From CAVVSD01 sp963837655 (GTDB lineage Bacteria; Actinomycetota; Thermoleophilia; Solirubrobacterales; Solirubrobacteraceae): DNA of 64,000 bases. How positions within the stretch are numbered: position 1 is the stretch's first letter; every line of letters starts with the position of its first letter. The translations under genes and the position numbers were made by a program. Under the pieces are notes generated by a model. It was given only the letters and a program-made list of their open reading frames with translations, did not search any database and was not told the origin of the DNA. The stretch is taken from assembly GCA_963837655.1 (NCBI GenBank), contig CAWIOK010000021.1, positions 186,001-250,000 on the forward strand. The letters run 5' to 3'. Positions 9,034-17,792 of the stretch are shown here, one piece after another.

Positions 9034-9570
9034 ATGACTCCCTGGGACCCCGGCGACGACGTCATCGAGGTGATCCGCGGTCCCGAGGCCGGCGGCCCCG
9101 GTGGCTTCTACCGCGCCTTCGGCGAGACGCTGCGCGGTCTGAAGACGACCTTCGCACGCCAGTTCGAGGACGTGCCGACCCACCAGTACCCCGAGGACAA
9201 GGTCCCGGTGTACCCCCGCTTCCGGGGACGCCACCGGCTGCACCGCTTCGAGGACACGGGGCTGGAGAAGTGCGTGGGCTGCTCGCTGTGCGCGGCCGCC
9301 TGCCCGGCCGACTGCATCCGCGTCGTCGCGGCCGAGAACACGGAGGAGAACCGCGTGAGCGCCGGCGAGCGCTACGCCGCCGTGTACGAGATCAACCTGT
9401 CCCGCTGCATCTTCTGCGGATACTGCGAGGTCGCGTGCCCGTTCGACGCGATCACGATGGGCCACGACTACGAGATGTCCGACTACCACCGCTCCGATCT
9501 CATCTTCACCAAGGAGATGCTGTTGACCGAGCCGCTGGAGCGGACGCCGTTGCGGACGGAGGGCGAGTAG
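9034..9570 (+). CDS. nuoI: NADH-quinone oxidoreductase subunit I
   Basis: The TYKY-type subunit with two [4Fe-4S] clusters (N6a, N6b) carrying electrons towards NuoB. Two ferredoxin motifs are visible: C80-x2-C83-x2-C86-x3-C90 and C125-x2-C128-x2-C131-x3-C135. The 178-residue length is normal. The ATG is immediately adjacent to the nuoH stop. A spacer of 16 bp separates it from nuoJ. Confidence 0.97.
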   Translation: MTPWDPGDDVIEVIRGPEAGGPGGFYRAFGETLRGLKTTFARQFEDVPTHQYPEDKVPVYPRFRGRHRLHRFEDTGLEKCVGCSLCAAACPADCIRVVAAENTEENRVSAGERYAAVYEINLSRCIFCGYCEVACPFDAITMGHDYEMSDYHRSDLIFTKEMLLTEPLERTPLRTEGE

Positions 9571-9586
9571 CCTCTCGCGCCGCACG

Positions 9587-10249
9587 ATGGACGCCGTTCT
9601 GTTCTTCATCGCCGCTGTCGGCGCCATTGCAGGCGCCGTCGGCGTCGTCACCCTGAGCAACCCGTTCTACAGCGTGCTCGCGCTCGTGAGCCACCTGTTC
9701 GCGCTGGCGGTGCTCTTCCTGCTGCTCATGGCCCAGTTCGTCGCGGCCGCGCAGATCGTCGTCTACGCCGGCGCGGTGATGGTCCTCTACGTCTTCGTGG
9801 TCGCCTACATCGGCGGGCAGGACGAGCCGGTGCGCCCGGAGGACGGCAAGAGCCTGACGGGACTCGCGATGGTCGCGGCGGGCGCGCTGTTCATCGTCCT
9901 CATCCTCGCGACGCTCGGCTCCGGGCTCGCCGGGATCGACACCGAGGGCGCGAAGCTCGGCGCGAGCTTCGGCCAGCCGGGCGAGATCGGCCGGCTGCTG
10001 CTCACGAAGTTCCTGCTGCCCTTCGAGGTCGCCTCGTTCCTGCTGCTCGTCGCCGCCGTCGGCGCCGTCGTGCTCGCGCGCCGCCGGGGCGGCCTGGGCG
10101 CAGGCGCCGAGGGCGCGATCACGGTCGCCGACCTGTTCCGCGTGCCGGAGGGCACCGGCTCGATGCGCGAGGGTCTCGGCCGCCCGACCGGCACGAACCC
10201 GCGGCCGGGCGACACGCCCGATGCCCTTCCGAGCGGGGAGCGGCCATGA
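9587..10249 (+). CDS. nuoJ: NADH-quinone oxidoreductase subunit J
   Basis: A five-helix membrane subunit of complex I, 220 residues. The third-helix region with the conserved QIVVYAGAVMVLYVFVV segment is the NuoJ hallmark. A hydrophilic C-terminal tail of about 45 residues (Pro/Gly-rich) extends beyond the last helix, as is common in actinobacteria. It overlaps the nuoK ATG by 4 bp. Confidence 0.95.
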   Translation: MDAVLFFIAAVGAIAGAVGVVTLSNPFYSVLALVSHLFALAVLFLLLMAQFVAAAQIVVYAGAVMVLYVFVVAYIGGQDEPVRPEDGKSLTGLAMVAAGALFIVLILATLGSGLAGIDTEGAKLGASFGQPGEIGRLLLTKFLLPFEVASFLLLVAAVGAVVLARRRGGLGAGAEGAITVADLFRVPEGTGSMREGLGRPTGTNPRPGDTPDALPSGERP

Positions 10250-10545
10250 ACATCGGGTGGTACCTCGCGGTCTCGGTGATCGTCTTCTGCATCGGCGCGG
10301 GCGGCGTGATGACGCGCCGCAACCCGCTGGTCATCCTGCTCTGCCTCGAGCTGATGCTGAACGCCGCGAATCTCTCGCTCGTCGCCTTCAGCCGCATGCA
10401 CGGCAACGGAGACGGTCAGATCTTCGCGATCATCGTGATGGTCGTCGCCGCCTGCGAGGTCACCGTCGGCCTCGGCGTGATCGTGGCGATGTACCGGCGC
10501 CGGCTGGCCATCGACGTCGACGAGCTCCGGACGCTGCACGGATGA
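10246..10545 (+). CDS. nuoK: NADH-quinone oxidoreductase subunit K
   Basis: A small (99 residues) three-helix proton-channel subunit, MrpC-like. The conserved acidic residue in the second helix is in LCLELMLNAANL, and the third helix contains the family VAACEVTVGLGVIV segment with its conserved Glu. The ATG overlaps nuoJ by 4 bp and the stop overlaps nuoL by 4 bp. Confidence 0.96.
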   Translation: MNIGWYLAVSVIVFCIGAGGVMTRRNPLVILLCLELMLNAANLSLVAFSRMHGNGDGQIFAIIVMVVAACEVTVGLGVIVAMYRRRLAIDVDELRTLHG

Positions 10546-12557
10546 GTTCGGTCAAGACGTTCGCGTGGATCTGCCTGGCGCTGCCGCTGGCTGGATCGAT
10601 CGTCAACGCCCTCCTCTACAAGGTGACGCGCGGGAGGACCCCCGGCTTCATCGCGACCGCGGTCATGTTCGCGTCGTTCGCAGCGGCCATCGTCACGCTG
10701 ATCTCCCTCCAGGGGCTGCCCGGCGAGGAGCGCCAGGTCCAGGCGATCGGCTGGGATCTCGCGAACACGGTCGGCGTCAAGGCGCAGGTCGGCCTGCTCA
10801 TCGATCCGCTGTCGGTGTTCATGATGCTCGTGGTGAGCGGCGTCTCGTCGCTCATCCACCTGTACGCCGTCTCGTACATGGGCTCCGACCGCGGCTACAC
10901 GCGGTTCTTCAGCTACCTGAACTTCTTCGTCTTCTCGATGCTGCTGCTGGTCATGGCCGGCAACTTCGTGCTGCTCATCATCGGGTGGGCGTTCGTCGGC
11001 GCGGCGTCCTACCTGCTCATCTCGTTCTGGTACCGGCGCGAGACCGCGACGAAGGCGGGCATCAAGGCGTTCGTCATCAACGTGCTGGGCGACGTCGGGC
11101 TCGTGCTCGGCACCTTCTTCATCTTCCGCAGTACGGGCACCCTCGACTTCCTCGACGTGTTCGCCAAGGCCCCCGACGTGTTCGGGCACAACGACGGCGA
11201 CCTCATCGCCGGCCTGCTGCTGCTGCTCGTGGGCGCGTTCGCGAAGTCCGCCCAGGTGCCGCTGCACACGTGGCTGCCTGACGCCATGGAGGGCCCGACC
11301 CCGGTCTCCGCGCTGATCCACGCGGCCACGATGGTGACGGCGGGCGTCTACCTCATCGCGCGCATGTGGCCGCTGTTCGAGATAACGCCCGCGGCGGCCG
11401 CCGTCGGCGCCGGCATCGGGGCGCTCACGATGTTCATCGCCGCGACGATCGCCCTCACGCAGACCGATCTGAAACGCGTCATCGCCTACTCGACGATGTC
11501 GCAGATCGGCTACATGATCATGGCCGTGTCCTCCGGCGCCTACGTCGCCGGGCTCTTCCACCTCATGACGCACGCCTTCTTCAAGGCGCTGCTGTTCATG
11601 GCCGCCGGCTCGGTGATCTCCGCGATGGCGGGCGTCCAGGACCTCGACCGGATGGGCGGCTTCCGCAAGGCGATGCCGTTCACGTTCGGCTGCTTCATCG
11701 TGGGCGGCCTGGCGCTGGCGGGCGTGCCGCCGTTCTCCGGCTTCTTCTCCAAGGACGAGATCCTCGCCGCGGTCGGCTCGGAGGGCGGCTGGCACATCAT
11801 CCTCGCGGTCCTCGGATACATCGTGGCCTTCATGACCGCCGTCTACACGTTCCGCATGATCTTCCGCGCGTTCCTGGGCGATCCGGTGCCCGAGGCGCGC
11901 GAGCTCGAGGAGGGCCACCTCCACCACGCCGAGGTGCACACGAACCCGGCGAGCGGCGAGATCGAGGACACCGACGTCGGCTTCCCGGGCCCCGACCACC
12001 ACATCGCCGAGCGCGAGCCCTCGATGAAGGTCGCGATGACCGGTCTCGCGATCGCCACGATCATCGGCGGCTTCCTGCAGATCCCGTGGGTGGACGACGT
12101 GCTCGACACGTTCCTCGAGCCGACCTTCGCCGGGTCCTACTACTTCGAGACGGTGCACCCGTCCAACGCCCTCACCGCCAGCGGCCTCGTCATCGGCACG
12201 ATCATCGCGCTGTCGGGCATCGCCCTCGCGTACTTCATCTGGGTGATGCACCCGGGGACGTCGGAGCGGATCCGCCTGCGCGTGAAGCCGCTCTACACGT
12301 TCTCGTTCAACAAGTGGTACTTCGACGAGGCCATCGACTACCTCGTGGTCCGCCCGGCCAAGCGCGCCGGTGGCATCGCGCAGTCCGTCATCGAGCGCGG
12401 GTTCATCGACAAGGGCATCACGGGCGGCGCCGACGGCGCCGTGAAGGCAGGCTCGACCGTCGTGCGCGCGGCGCAGACGGGCTTCCTGCGCTACTACGCC
12501 GCGCTCATCGTGATCGGGATGGTCGCGGTCTCCGCCTGGTTCCTCATCCAATCGTGA
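10542..12557 (+). CDS. nuoL: NADH-quinone oxidoreductase subunit L
   Basis: The largest antiporter-like, proton-pumping subunit of complex I, 671 residues with about 14-16 membrane helices plus the long C-terminal amphipathic helix region. The core motifs LHTWLPDAMEGPTPVSALIH and HAATMVTAGVYLI are intact. A hydrophilic loop near residues 445-490, rich in His and Glu, interrupts the membrane part. The ATG at 10542 overlaps nuoK by 4 bp, and the end overlaps the GTG of nuoM by 4 bp. Confidence 0.97.
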   Translation: MSSVKTFAWICLALPLAGSIVNALLYKVTRGRTPGFIATAVMFASFAAAIVTLISLQGLPGEERQVQAIGWDLANTVGVKAQVGLLIDPLSVFMMLVVSGVSSLIHLYAVSYMGSDRGYTRFFSYLNFFVFSMLLLVMAGNFVLLIIGWAFVGAASYLLISFWYRRETATKAGIKAFVINVLGDVGLVLGTFFIFRSTGTLDFLDVFAKAPDVFGHNDGDLIAGLLLLLVGAFAKSAQVPLHTWLPDAMEGPTPVSALIHAATMVTAGVYLIARMWPLFEITPAAAAVGAGIGALTMFIAATIALTQTDLKRVIAYSTMSQIGYMIMAVSSGAYVAGLFHLMTHAFFKALLFMAAGSVISAMAGVQDLDRMGGFRKAMPFTFGCFIVGGLALAGVPPFSGFFSKDEILAAVGSEGGWHIILAVLGYIVAFMTAVYTFRMIFRAFLGDPVPEARELEEGHLHHAEVHTNPASGEIEDTDVGFPGPDHHIAEREPSMKVAMTGLAIATIIGGFLQIPWVDDVLDTFLEPTFAGSYYFETVHPSNALTASGLVIGTIIALSGIALAYFIWVMHPGTSERIRLRVKPLYTFSFNKWYFDEAIDYLVVRPAKRAGGIAQSVIERGFIDKGITGGADGAVKAGSTVVRAAQTGFLRYYAALIVIGMVAVSAWFLIQS

Positions 12558-14062
12558 CCGTCTACCTCTCCATCCTCGTCTTCCTGCCGCTCGCGGCAGC
12601 GGTCGTCGGCCTCGTGCTGCCGACGACGGCGCTGGTCCGCGGCGCCGCGATCGCCGGCACGCTGCTGGCGCTCGCGTACGCAGTCGTCGCCGTCGCGGAC
12701 TTCGACAGCGCGGCCAGCGGCCTGCAGTTCGTCACGAACGACCGGTGGATCCCCGAGCTGGGCATCCGCTGGAAGCTCGGCATCGACGGGCTGAACCTCT
12801 TCCTGATCCTGCTCACCTGCGTCCTGTGGACCGCGAGCACGGTATGGGCGTCGCTGCGCGAGTGGGAGCGGCCCAAGCTCTTCTTCTTCCACCTGGCGCT
12901 GGCCCAGACGGCGGTCCTCGGCGCGCTGACAGCCCAGGATCTCGCGCTGTTCGTGATCTTCTTCGACCTCATGCTGGTGCCGTTCTTCTTCCTCACCGGT
13001 CAGTGGGGAAGCGGCGACCGTGTGCGCGCGACGATCAAGCTCGTCATCTACACGCTGGTGGGCTCGCTGCTCATGCTGGCCGCGGCGGTCGCGACCGGCG
13101 TCCTGTCGGCGACGGGCGACCAGTCGATCACCTTCGAGATCAGCGCCCTGGCCCAACGCACGCTGCCGCCGGCGACGCAGGACTGGATCTTCCTGTTCTT
13201 CGCCGCGGCCTTCCTCGTGAAGATGCCGCTGTTCCCGCTGCACGGCTGGATGCCCGACGGCTACGAGGCGATGCCGATGCCGGTGCTCGCGGTGTTCTCC
13301 GGCGTGCTGTCGAAGGTCGCCGCCTACGGGTTCCTGCGCATCTGCCTGCCGCTGTTCCCCAACGCCTCGGTGCACTACCAGGAGTTCCTGCTGGTGATCG
13401 CCCTCATATCGATCCTCTACGGATCGGTGATGGCGTTCTCGACGAACCGTGCCCGGCTCGTGCTGGGGTACTCGTCCGTCGCCCAGCTCGGGTTCATCCT
13501 GCTCGGCATCTTCGCCCTGCGCGACACGTCGACGCAGGGAGCGATCCTCCAGGCGGTCAACCACGGGCTCGTGGTCGTTCCCGCGTTCTTCGTGGTCGCG
13601 CTGCTCGCCGAGCGCGTGGGGTCGGAGGACCTGCGCGACATGGGCGGCCTCGCGCTGCGGGCGCCCGTCCTCGCGGCGCTGGCGCTCATCGTGACCTTCG
13701 GCGTCCTGGCGATGCCGGGGTCCTCGAACTTCATCGGCGAGTTCATGATCCTGCTGGGCGCGTTCCAGTCGAAGATCGTGTTCGCCTTCGTCGCCAGCAC
13801 CGGCGTCGTGCTGGCCGCCGTGTACGCGCTGCGGCTCTTCATCCGCGCCTTCCACAACAACCGCGGCGAGGTGCGGCCGGAGTCCCGTGAGATCTCGCTG
13901 CGCGACAGCTTCGTGCTCGTCCCGCTGGTCGTCGTGCTCATCGCGCTCTCGCTGTACCCGCAGCTCGCGCTGCACCGCAGCCAGCGGTCCGCGACGGAGT
14001 CCGTCGCGGCGGCGCAGGCGGTCGCGACGGGTGAGCCCGCCGCGTCCCGGGAGACGCCATGA
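12554..14062 (+). CDS. nuoM: NADH-quinone oxidoreductase subunit M
   Basis: An antiporter-like proton-pumping subunit, 502 residues with about 14 helices. The family segments FFDLMLVPFFFLTGQWG and PLFPLHGWMPDGYEAMPMPV are present, with the conserved Glu and Lys residues of the pumping path. The GTG start at 12554 was chosen because it overlaps the nuoL stop (GTGA). The much longer upstream open frame lies inside nuoL and has no NuoM similarity. The stop overlaps nuoN by 4 bp. Confidence 0.96.
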   Translation: MTVYLSILVFLPLAAAVVGLVLPTTALVRGAAIAGTLLALAYAVVAVADFDSAASGLQFVTNDRWIPELGIRWKLGIDGLNLFLILLTCVLWTASTVWASLREWERPKLFFFHLALAQTAVLGALTAQDLALFVIFFDLMLVPFFFLTGQWGSGDRVRATIKLVIYTLVGSLLMLAAAVATGVLSATGDQSITFEISALAQRTLPPATQDWIFLFFAAAFLVKMPLFPLHGWMPDGYEAMPMPVLAVFSGVLSKVAAYGFLRICLPLFPNASVHYQEFLLVIALISILYGSVMAFSTNRARLVLGYSSVAQLGFILLGIFALRDTSTQGAILQAVNHGLVVVPAFFVVALLAERVGSEDLRDMGGLALRAPVLAALALIVTFGVLAMPGSSNFIGEFMILLGAFQSKIVFAFVASTGVVLAAVYALRLFIRAFHNNRGEVRPESREISLRDSFVLVPLVVVLIALSLYPQLALHRSQRSATESVAAAQAVATGEPAASRETP

Positions 14063-15573
14063 CCCAGACGCCGACCATCGACTGGGCGGGGCTCTCCCCG
14101 CTGGTGGCGCTCCTCGGCGGGGCGCTGCTGGTCCTCATCATCGGCCTCGGCCGCCCACGTTGGGTGCGCGAGGGGCTCGTGCCGGCTGTCGCCGTCGGAT
14201 CGTTCGGGACGGCCATCGGCCTGTCCATCTGGCAGTGGGGCGAGCGCAAGGACCTCATGGAGGGCGCGCTCCGGCTCGACGACCTGACGCTCCTCCTGAC
14301 GATGCTGTTCTGCGTCGCCGGCATCGCGGCCACGCTGCTCGCGCTGCGCCACGTGGCCCCGCGCGAGGCGGCCCACGGCGAGTTCTACACGCTGCTCCTG
14401 GGTGCGACGGCGGGCATGTTCGTGCTCGTCGCCGCCCAGAACCTGGTGACCCTCTTCCTCGGCCTGGAGCTGCTGTCGATCCCGCTCTACGTGCTCTGCG
14501 CGACGGAGATGCGGCGCGAGGGGTCGCTGGAATCGGGGTTGAAGTACCTCATCGTGGGATCCGTCGGCTCGGCGACGCTGCTGTTCGGGCTCTCGTTCAT
14601 CTACGGCGCGACCGGATCGACCGACTTCAACGGCATCGCCGAGGCCATCAACACGTCCGTGTCCGACGACTCGCTGCTGCTCGGCGGAATCGCGCTGGCG
14701 ATGGTCGGATTGGCCTTCAAGGCATCCGTCGCGCCGTTCCACCAGTGGACGCCCGACGTCTACGAGGGGGCCCCGACGCCGGTGACGGCGTTCATGGCGG
14801 TCGCCACGAAGGCCGCGGCGCTGGGCGTGACGATCCGCCTGTTCGACGTCGCGCTCATCGGCGCCAGCGACATCTGGCAGCCCGTGCTCGGCTTCCTCGC
14901 CGCGGTGACGATCATCGTCGGCAACGTCGGCGCGCTCGGTCAGACGTCGCTGAAGCGGATGCTCGCGTACTCGTCGGTGGCGCAGGCGGGCTACCTGCTG
15001 GCAGGCGTCGTCGTGGCGACCCAGCTCGGCGTGCAGGCGACGGTCTTCTACCTCGCCGTCTACCTCGCGATGAACCTCACGGCCTTCGCGGTCATCGTCA
15101 TCCGCGAGCGGGAGACCCCGCTGGGCGACTCGATCGACGCCGTCGCCGGGCTCGGAAGCTCCCGGCCGCTGCTCGCGTGGCCGCTGACGATCTCGATGCT
15201 CGGCCTCGCCGGCTTCCCCGCCACCGGCGGCTTCATCGGCAAGTTCTTCCTCATCGACGCGTCGGTCGACGGCGGCTACATCTGGCTCGGCGTCTTCATC
15301 GTCATCGGCTCGATGATCTCCCTCGGCTACTACCTGCGCGTGGTCGCGGCCGTCTGGATGCGACCGGCCCCGCAGGCCGCTGTGGCGACGGGGACCGCCG
15401 GAGCGACGCCCCCCGCGCTCGCCGGTGGTTCGCAGGCGGCCGACCGGGCGCCGATCGAGCTGCTGTTCGTTGCCGTGGGCTTCGCCGTGCTGACGCTCGC
15501 CGCGGGCATCGTGCCCCAGCCGCTGTTCGACCTGGTCCGCCACGCGGGCCAGTCGCTGCCCGGCCTCTTCTAG
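14059..15573 (+). CDS. nuoN: NADH-quinone oxidoreductase subunit N
   Basis: The third antiporter-like subunit, closing the operon; 504 residues with about 14 membrane helices. The conserved segments ELLSIPLYVLCA and FHQWTPDVYEGAPTPVTAF identify NuoN. A hydrophilic Ala/Gly-rich loop near residues 438-462 precedes the last helix. Only 28 bp separate its stop from the end of the convergent YciI-like gene. I see no clear T-tailed terminator there. Confidence 0.96.
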   Translation: MTQTPTIDWAGLSPLVALLGGALLVLIIGLGRPRWVREGLVPAVAVGSFGTAIGLSIWQWGERKDLMEGALRLDDLTLLLTMLFCVAGIAATLLALRHVAPREAAHGEFYTLLLGATAGMFVLVAAQNLVTLFLGLELLSIPLYVLCATEMRREGSLESGLKYLIVGSVGSATLLFGLSFIYGATGSTDFNGIAEAINTSVSDDSLLLGGIALAMVGLAFKASVAPFHQWTPDVYEGAPTPVTAFMAVATKAAALGVTIRLFDVALIGASDIWQPVLGFLAAVTIIVGNVGALGQTSLKRMLAYSSVAQAGYLLAGVVVATQLGVQATVFYLAVYLAMNLTAFAVIVIRERETPLGDSIDAVAGLGSSRPLLAWPLTISMLGLAGFPATGGFIGKFFLIDASVDGGYIWLGVFIVIGSMISLGYYLRVVAAVWMRPAPQAAVATGTAGATPPALAGGSQAADRAPIELLFVAVGFAVLTLAAGIVPQPLFDLVRHAGQSLPGLF

Positions 15574-15601
15574 TGTCCTGATTTCAGTAGTTCGGCCGGG
15601 A

Positions 15602-15880
15602 TCACGGCGCGAGCCCGTCGGCGACCTGCGACGCCCGGAACTGGATGACCTCGCACGTCGCCACGCCGCCGGTGACGAACGGGTCGGTCGCGGCGATCGC
15701 CTCGATCTCGTCGCGGTCGTCGCCGCGGGCGAGGATCACGCCGCCGGTGCGCGGGATCTGGCGACCGGACACGAGGAAGCGCCCCGCGGCGTACTGCTCG
15801 TCCAGCCACGCCATGTGCTTGCGCATGAGGGCGTCGACCTCGTCGAGCGGCTTGGTGTACGTCAGCAGCAGCACGAACAC
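15602..15880 (-). CDS. YciI-like (YCII domain) protein
   Basis: A small alpha/beta protein of the YCII/dimeric ferredoxin-like family, about 92 residues. Visible hallmarks are the first strand VFVLLLTYTKP, a central HMAWLDEQYAAGRFLVSGR segment with the conserved His, and DPFVTGGVATCEVIQF near the end. I chose the GTG at 15880 because it gives the normal family length; an ATG at 15955 would add a non-homologous lead and run into the opposite gene. The molecular function of most YciI homologues is unknown. It converges on nuoN. Confidence 0.8.
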   Translation of the reverse strand: MFVLLLTYTKPLDEVDALMRKHMAWLDEQYAAGRFLVSGRQIPRTGGVILARGDDRDEIEAIAATDPFVTGGVATCEVIQFRASQVADGLAP

Positions 15881-15926
15881 GCGCGCGACCGTATCGCGCG
15901 AGCGGGTTCCGGGTAACGCCGTGACC

Positions 15927-16124
15927 ATGGAGACCGAAGAGAACCCCCGCGACACCGACGTCGCAGAAGGCGGCTACCCGGAGGAGCAGCAGCCGGGCGC
16001 CGAACGGTCGGGTGGCACGCGCAAGCGCGAGGAGCGCGAGGGCGGCGCGCCGGACACGAGCTCGCCCGAGGAGAGCGGCCCGGGCACGGCGACTGGCAAC
16101 CCGCGCGCCGCCGGCGGCGACTGA
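15927..16124 (+). CDS. Small acidic, disordered protein
   Basis: A 65-residue open frame starting METEENPRDTDVAEGGYPEE. It is almost entirely Glu, Gly, Pro, Ser, Thr, Asp and Arg, with no hydrophobic core, so it should be intrinsically disordered. It lies between the divergent YciI-like gene (46 bp) and the ThyX-like gene (32 bp downstream). It might be a real small protein, as such proteins are common in actinobacteria, but the evidence is composition and position only. Confidence 0.45.
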   Translation: METEENPRDTDVAEGGYPEEQQPGAERSGGTRKREEREGGAPDTSSPEESGPGTATGNPRAAGGD

Positions 16125-16156
16125 GGCGCGTCCGTCACGCCGACCGGCGCGCTACG

Positions 16157-17758
16157 GTGGCGACCCCGATGGACCTCCCCGCCGAGACCTTCACCGCGGC
16201 CGAGGAGGCGAGGCTCGCCCCGCACGTCACGAGCCTGCACGCCCCCGTCTACGCGCTCGTCAACCTCCCGGAAACGGTCAAGGGCGCCCTGTTCGCGCGC
16301 TACTCGCGACACCCGGGCACGCTGCGGCGGCTGCTCCTCGACGAGTTCGCCGACACGCTTCCCACGCTGCCGCCGTACCAGGGCGACGAGGGCGAGCGCG
16401 CCGCGAAGCTCTACGAGACCATCTTCCTCGGCTACGGCGACGACTCGGTCGCACAGCTCGGCGCCGCGCACGTCGCGTGCGAGTGGGTCTCCAACGTCCT
16501 CACGAAGATCCTCCAGCGCCCACGGATCGGCGTGGCCTACCTCGAGCAGTCCACGCGCTACATCGCCTACGACGCCCCCATGAACGCCGCGGGCGCGTTC
16601 CGGTACTACCGCGACCCGGAGCTCGGACCCGGCTACGAGCAGGCGATGGACGCACTGTTCGCGACCTACGCCGACGCCCTGCCGCGCGTGGAGGCGTGGG
16701 CGGCCGAGCAATGGCCCGCCGCGCCCGGTGAGTCCCCGTCCGCACACGCGCGGGCTGTGCGCGCGAAGGCGCTGGACCTCCTGCGCGGGCTGCTGCCCGC
16801 TGCGTCGCTCTCGCACATGGGGATGCTGGCCACCGGCCAGGCCTACGAGTCGCTCATCCTGCACCTCATGGCGCACCCGCTGCCCGAGGCGCGCCGGTGC
16901 GGGCGCCTCATGCTCGAGGCGGTCAAGGCCGTCATGCCGTCGTTCGTGACGCGCGTCGAGCGGCCCGACCGCGGTGGCGAGTGGATCACCTACCTGCAGC
17001 AGCGCGACGAGGCGGCGACGTCGTGGGTCGCCCGGCTCGGGCTCGATCGCGACGACGACGACACCGGCGGCGCCTCGGTGCGCCTCGTGCACGTCGACGG
17101 CGACGAGGACGCGCTGCTCTCCTCGCTGCTCTTCGAGGCCTCGCATGCCGGCGACGACACGCTGCGCGCGGCGCTCTCCGACCTCGGTGACGAGGCCCGC
17201 GGCGCGTTGCTGGCCGACCTCGTGGGCGCGCGCGCCAACCGCCGCCACCGCCCCGGGCGCGGCTTCGAGGCGCTGCGCTACCGCTTCGAGATCGTCGCCG
17301 ACTACGGCGCCTTCCGCGACCTGCAGCGCCACCGGATGCTGACCGTGCAGTGGCAGTCGCTCACGCCGGACCTCGGCGCCGAGGTCCCCGAGGAGCTCGA
17401 CGCTGTCGGGATCGGAGCCGCGTACCGCGCCGGCCTGGCGCGCTCGGCGGAGACGTACGCGGACCTGCGGGACCGCGGGCTGGTACACGCAGCGCCCTAC
17501 GCGCTGAGCCTCGGCTACCGCATCCGGTTCGTCCTGGACCTGAACGCCAGGGAGGCGATGCAGCTGATCGAACTGCGCTCCGGGCGCGAGGGCCATCCGA
17601 GCTACCGCGCGGTGGCGCACGCGATGCACGAGCACATCGCCCGCGTGCACCCGGCGGTCGCCGCTGCCATGCGGCACGTCGACCACGCGACGGAGCCGCG
17701 GCTGGAGCGCATGCTCGGCGAGCTGCGCACGCAGGCGAAGCTCGACGCCCACGCCTGA
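16157..17758 (+). CDS. Tandem ThyX-like (FAD-dependent thymidylate synthase family) protein
   Basis: A 533-residue protein with two ThyX-like halves. The first (about 1-260) contains GDDSVAQLGAAHVACE and the degenerate substrate motif QRPRIGVAYLEQSTRY. The second (about 280-533) contains FRDLQRHRMLTVQWQSLTP. True ThyX is about 220-250 residues and has RHR-x7-S-x-R. Here neither half has the complete motif, so canonical thymidylate synthesis is doubtful; a flavin or nucleotide-related role is an inference. The start is GTG at 16157, or ATG at 16169. It is followed closely by an EamA transporter gene. Confidence 0.7.
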   Translation: MATPMDLPAETFTAAEEARLAPHVTSLHAPVYALVNLPETVKGALFARYSRHPGTLRRLLLDEFADTLPTLPPYQGDEGERAAKLYETIFLGYGDDSVAQLGAAHVACEWVSNVLTKILQRPRIGVAYLEQSTRYIAYDAPMNAAGAFRYYRDPELGPGYEQAMDALFATYADALPRVEAWAAEQWPAAPGESPSAHARAVRAKALDLLRGLLPAASLSHMGMLATGQAYESLILHLMAHPLPEARRCGRLMLEAVKAVMPSFVTRVERPDRGGEWITYLQQRDEAATSWVARLGLDRDDDDTGGASVRLVHVDGDEDALLSSLLFEASHAGDDTLRAALSDLGDEARGALLADLVGARANRRHRPGRGFEALRYRFEIVADYGAFRDLQRHRMLTVQWQSLTPDLGAEVPEELDAVGIGAAYRAGLARSAETYADLRDRGLVHAAPYALSLGYRIRFVLDLNAREAMQLIELRSGREGHPSYRAVAHAMHEHIARVHPAVAAAMRHVDHATEPRLERMLGELRTQAKLDAHA

Positions 17759-17792
17759 GCGGTCCGTCATCGCCGGCCGGCTCGCGCCGGCC

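Noticed and set aside
10416..12551. A 711-codon minus-strand frame opposite nuoL, and a similar one at 13417-15543
   Set aside because: Same mirror-frame effect. The translations are runs of Arg, Asp, His, Glu and Val without motifs, and the plus strand carries intact NuoL, NuoM and NuoN.
15880..15955. ATG start at 15955 for the YciI-like gene
   Set aside because: It adds 25 residues unlike the family and overlaps the opposite small gene; the GTG at 15880 gives the normal first strand.
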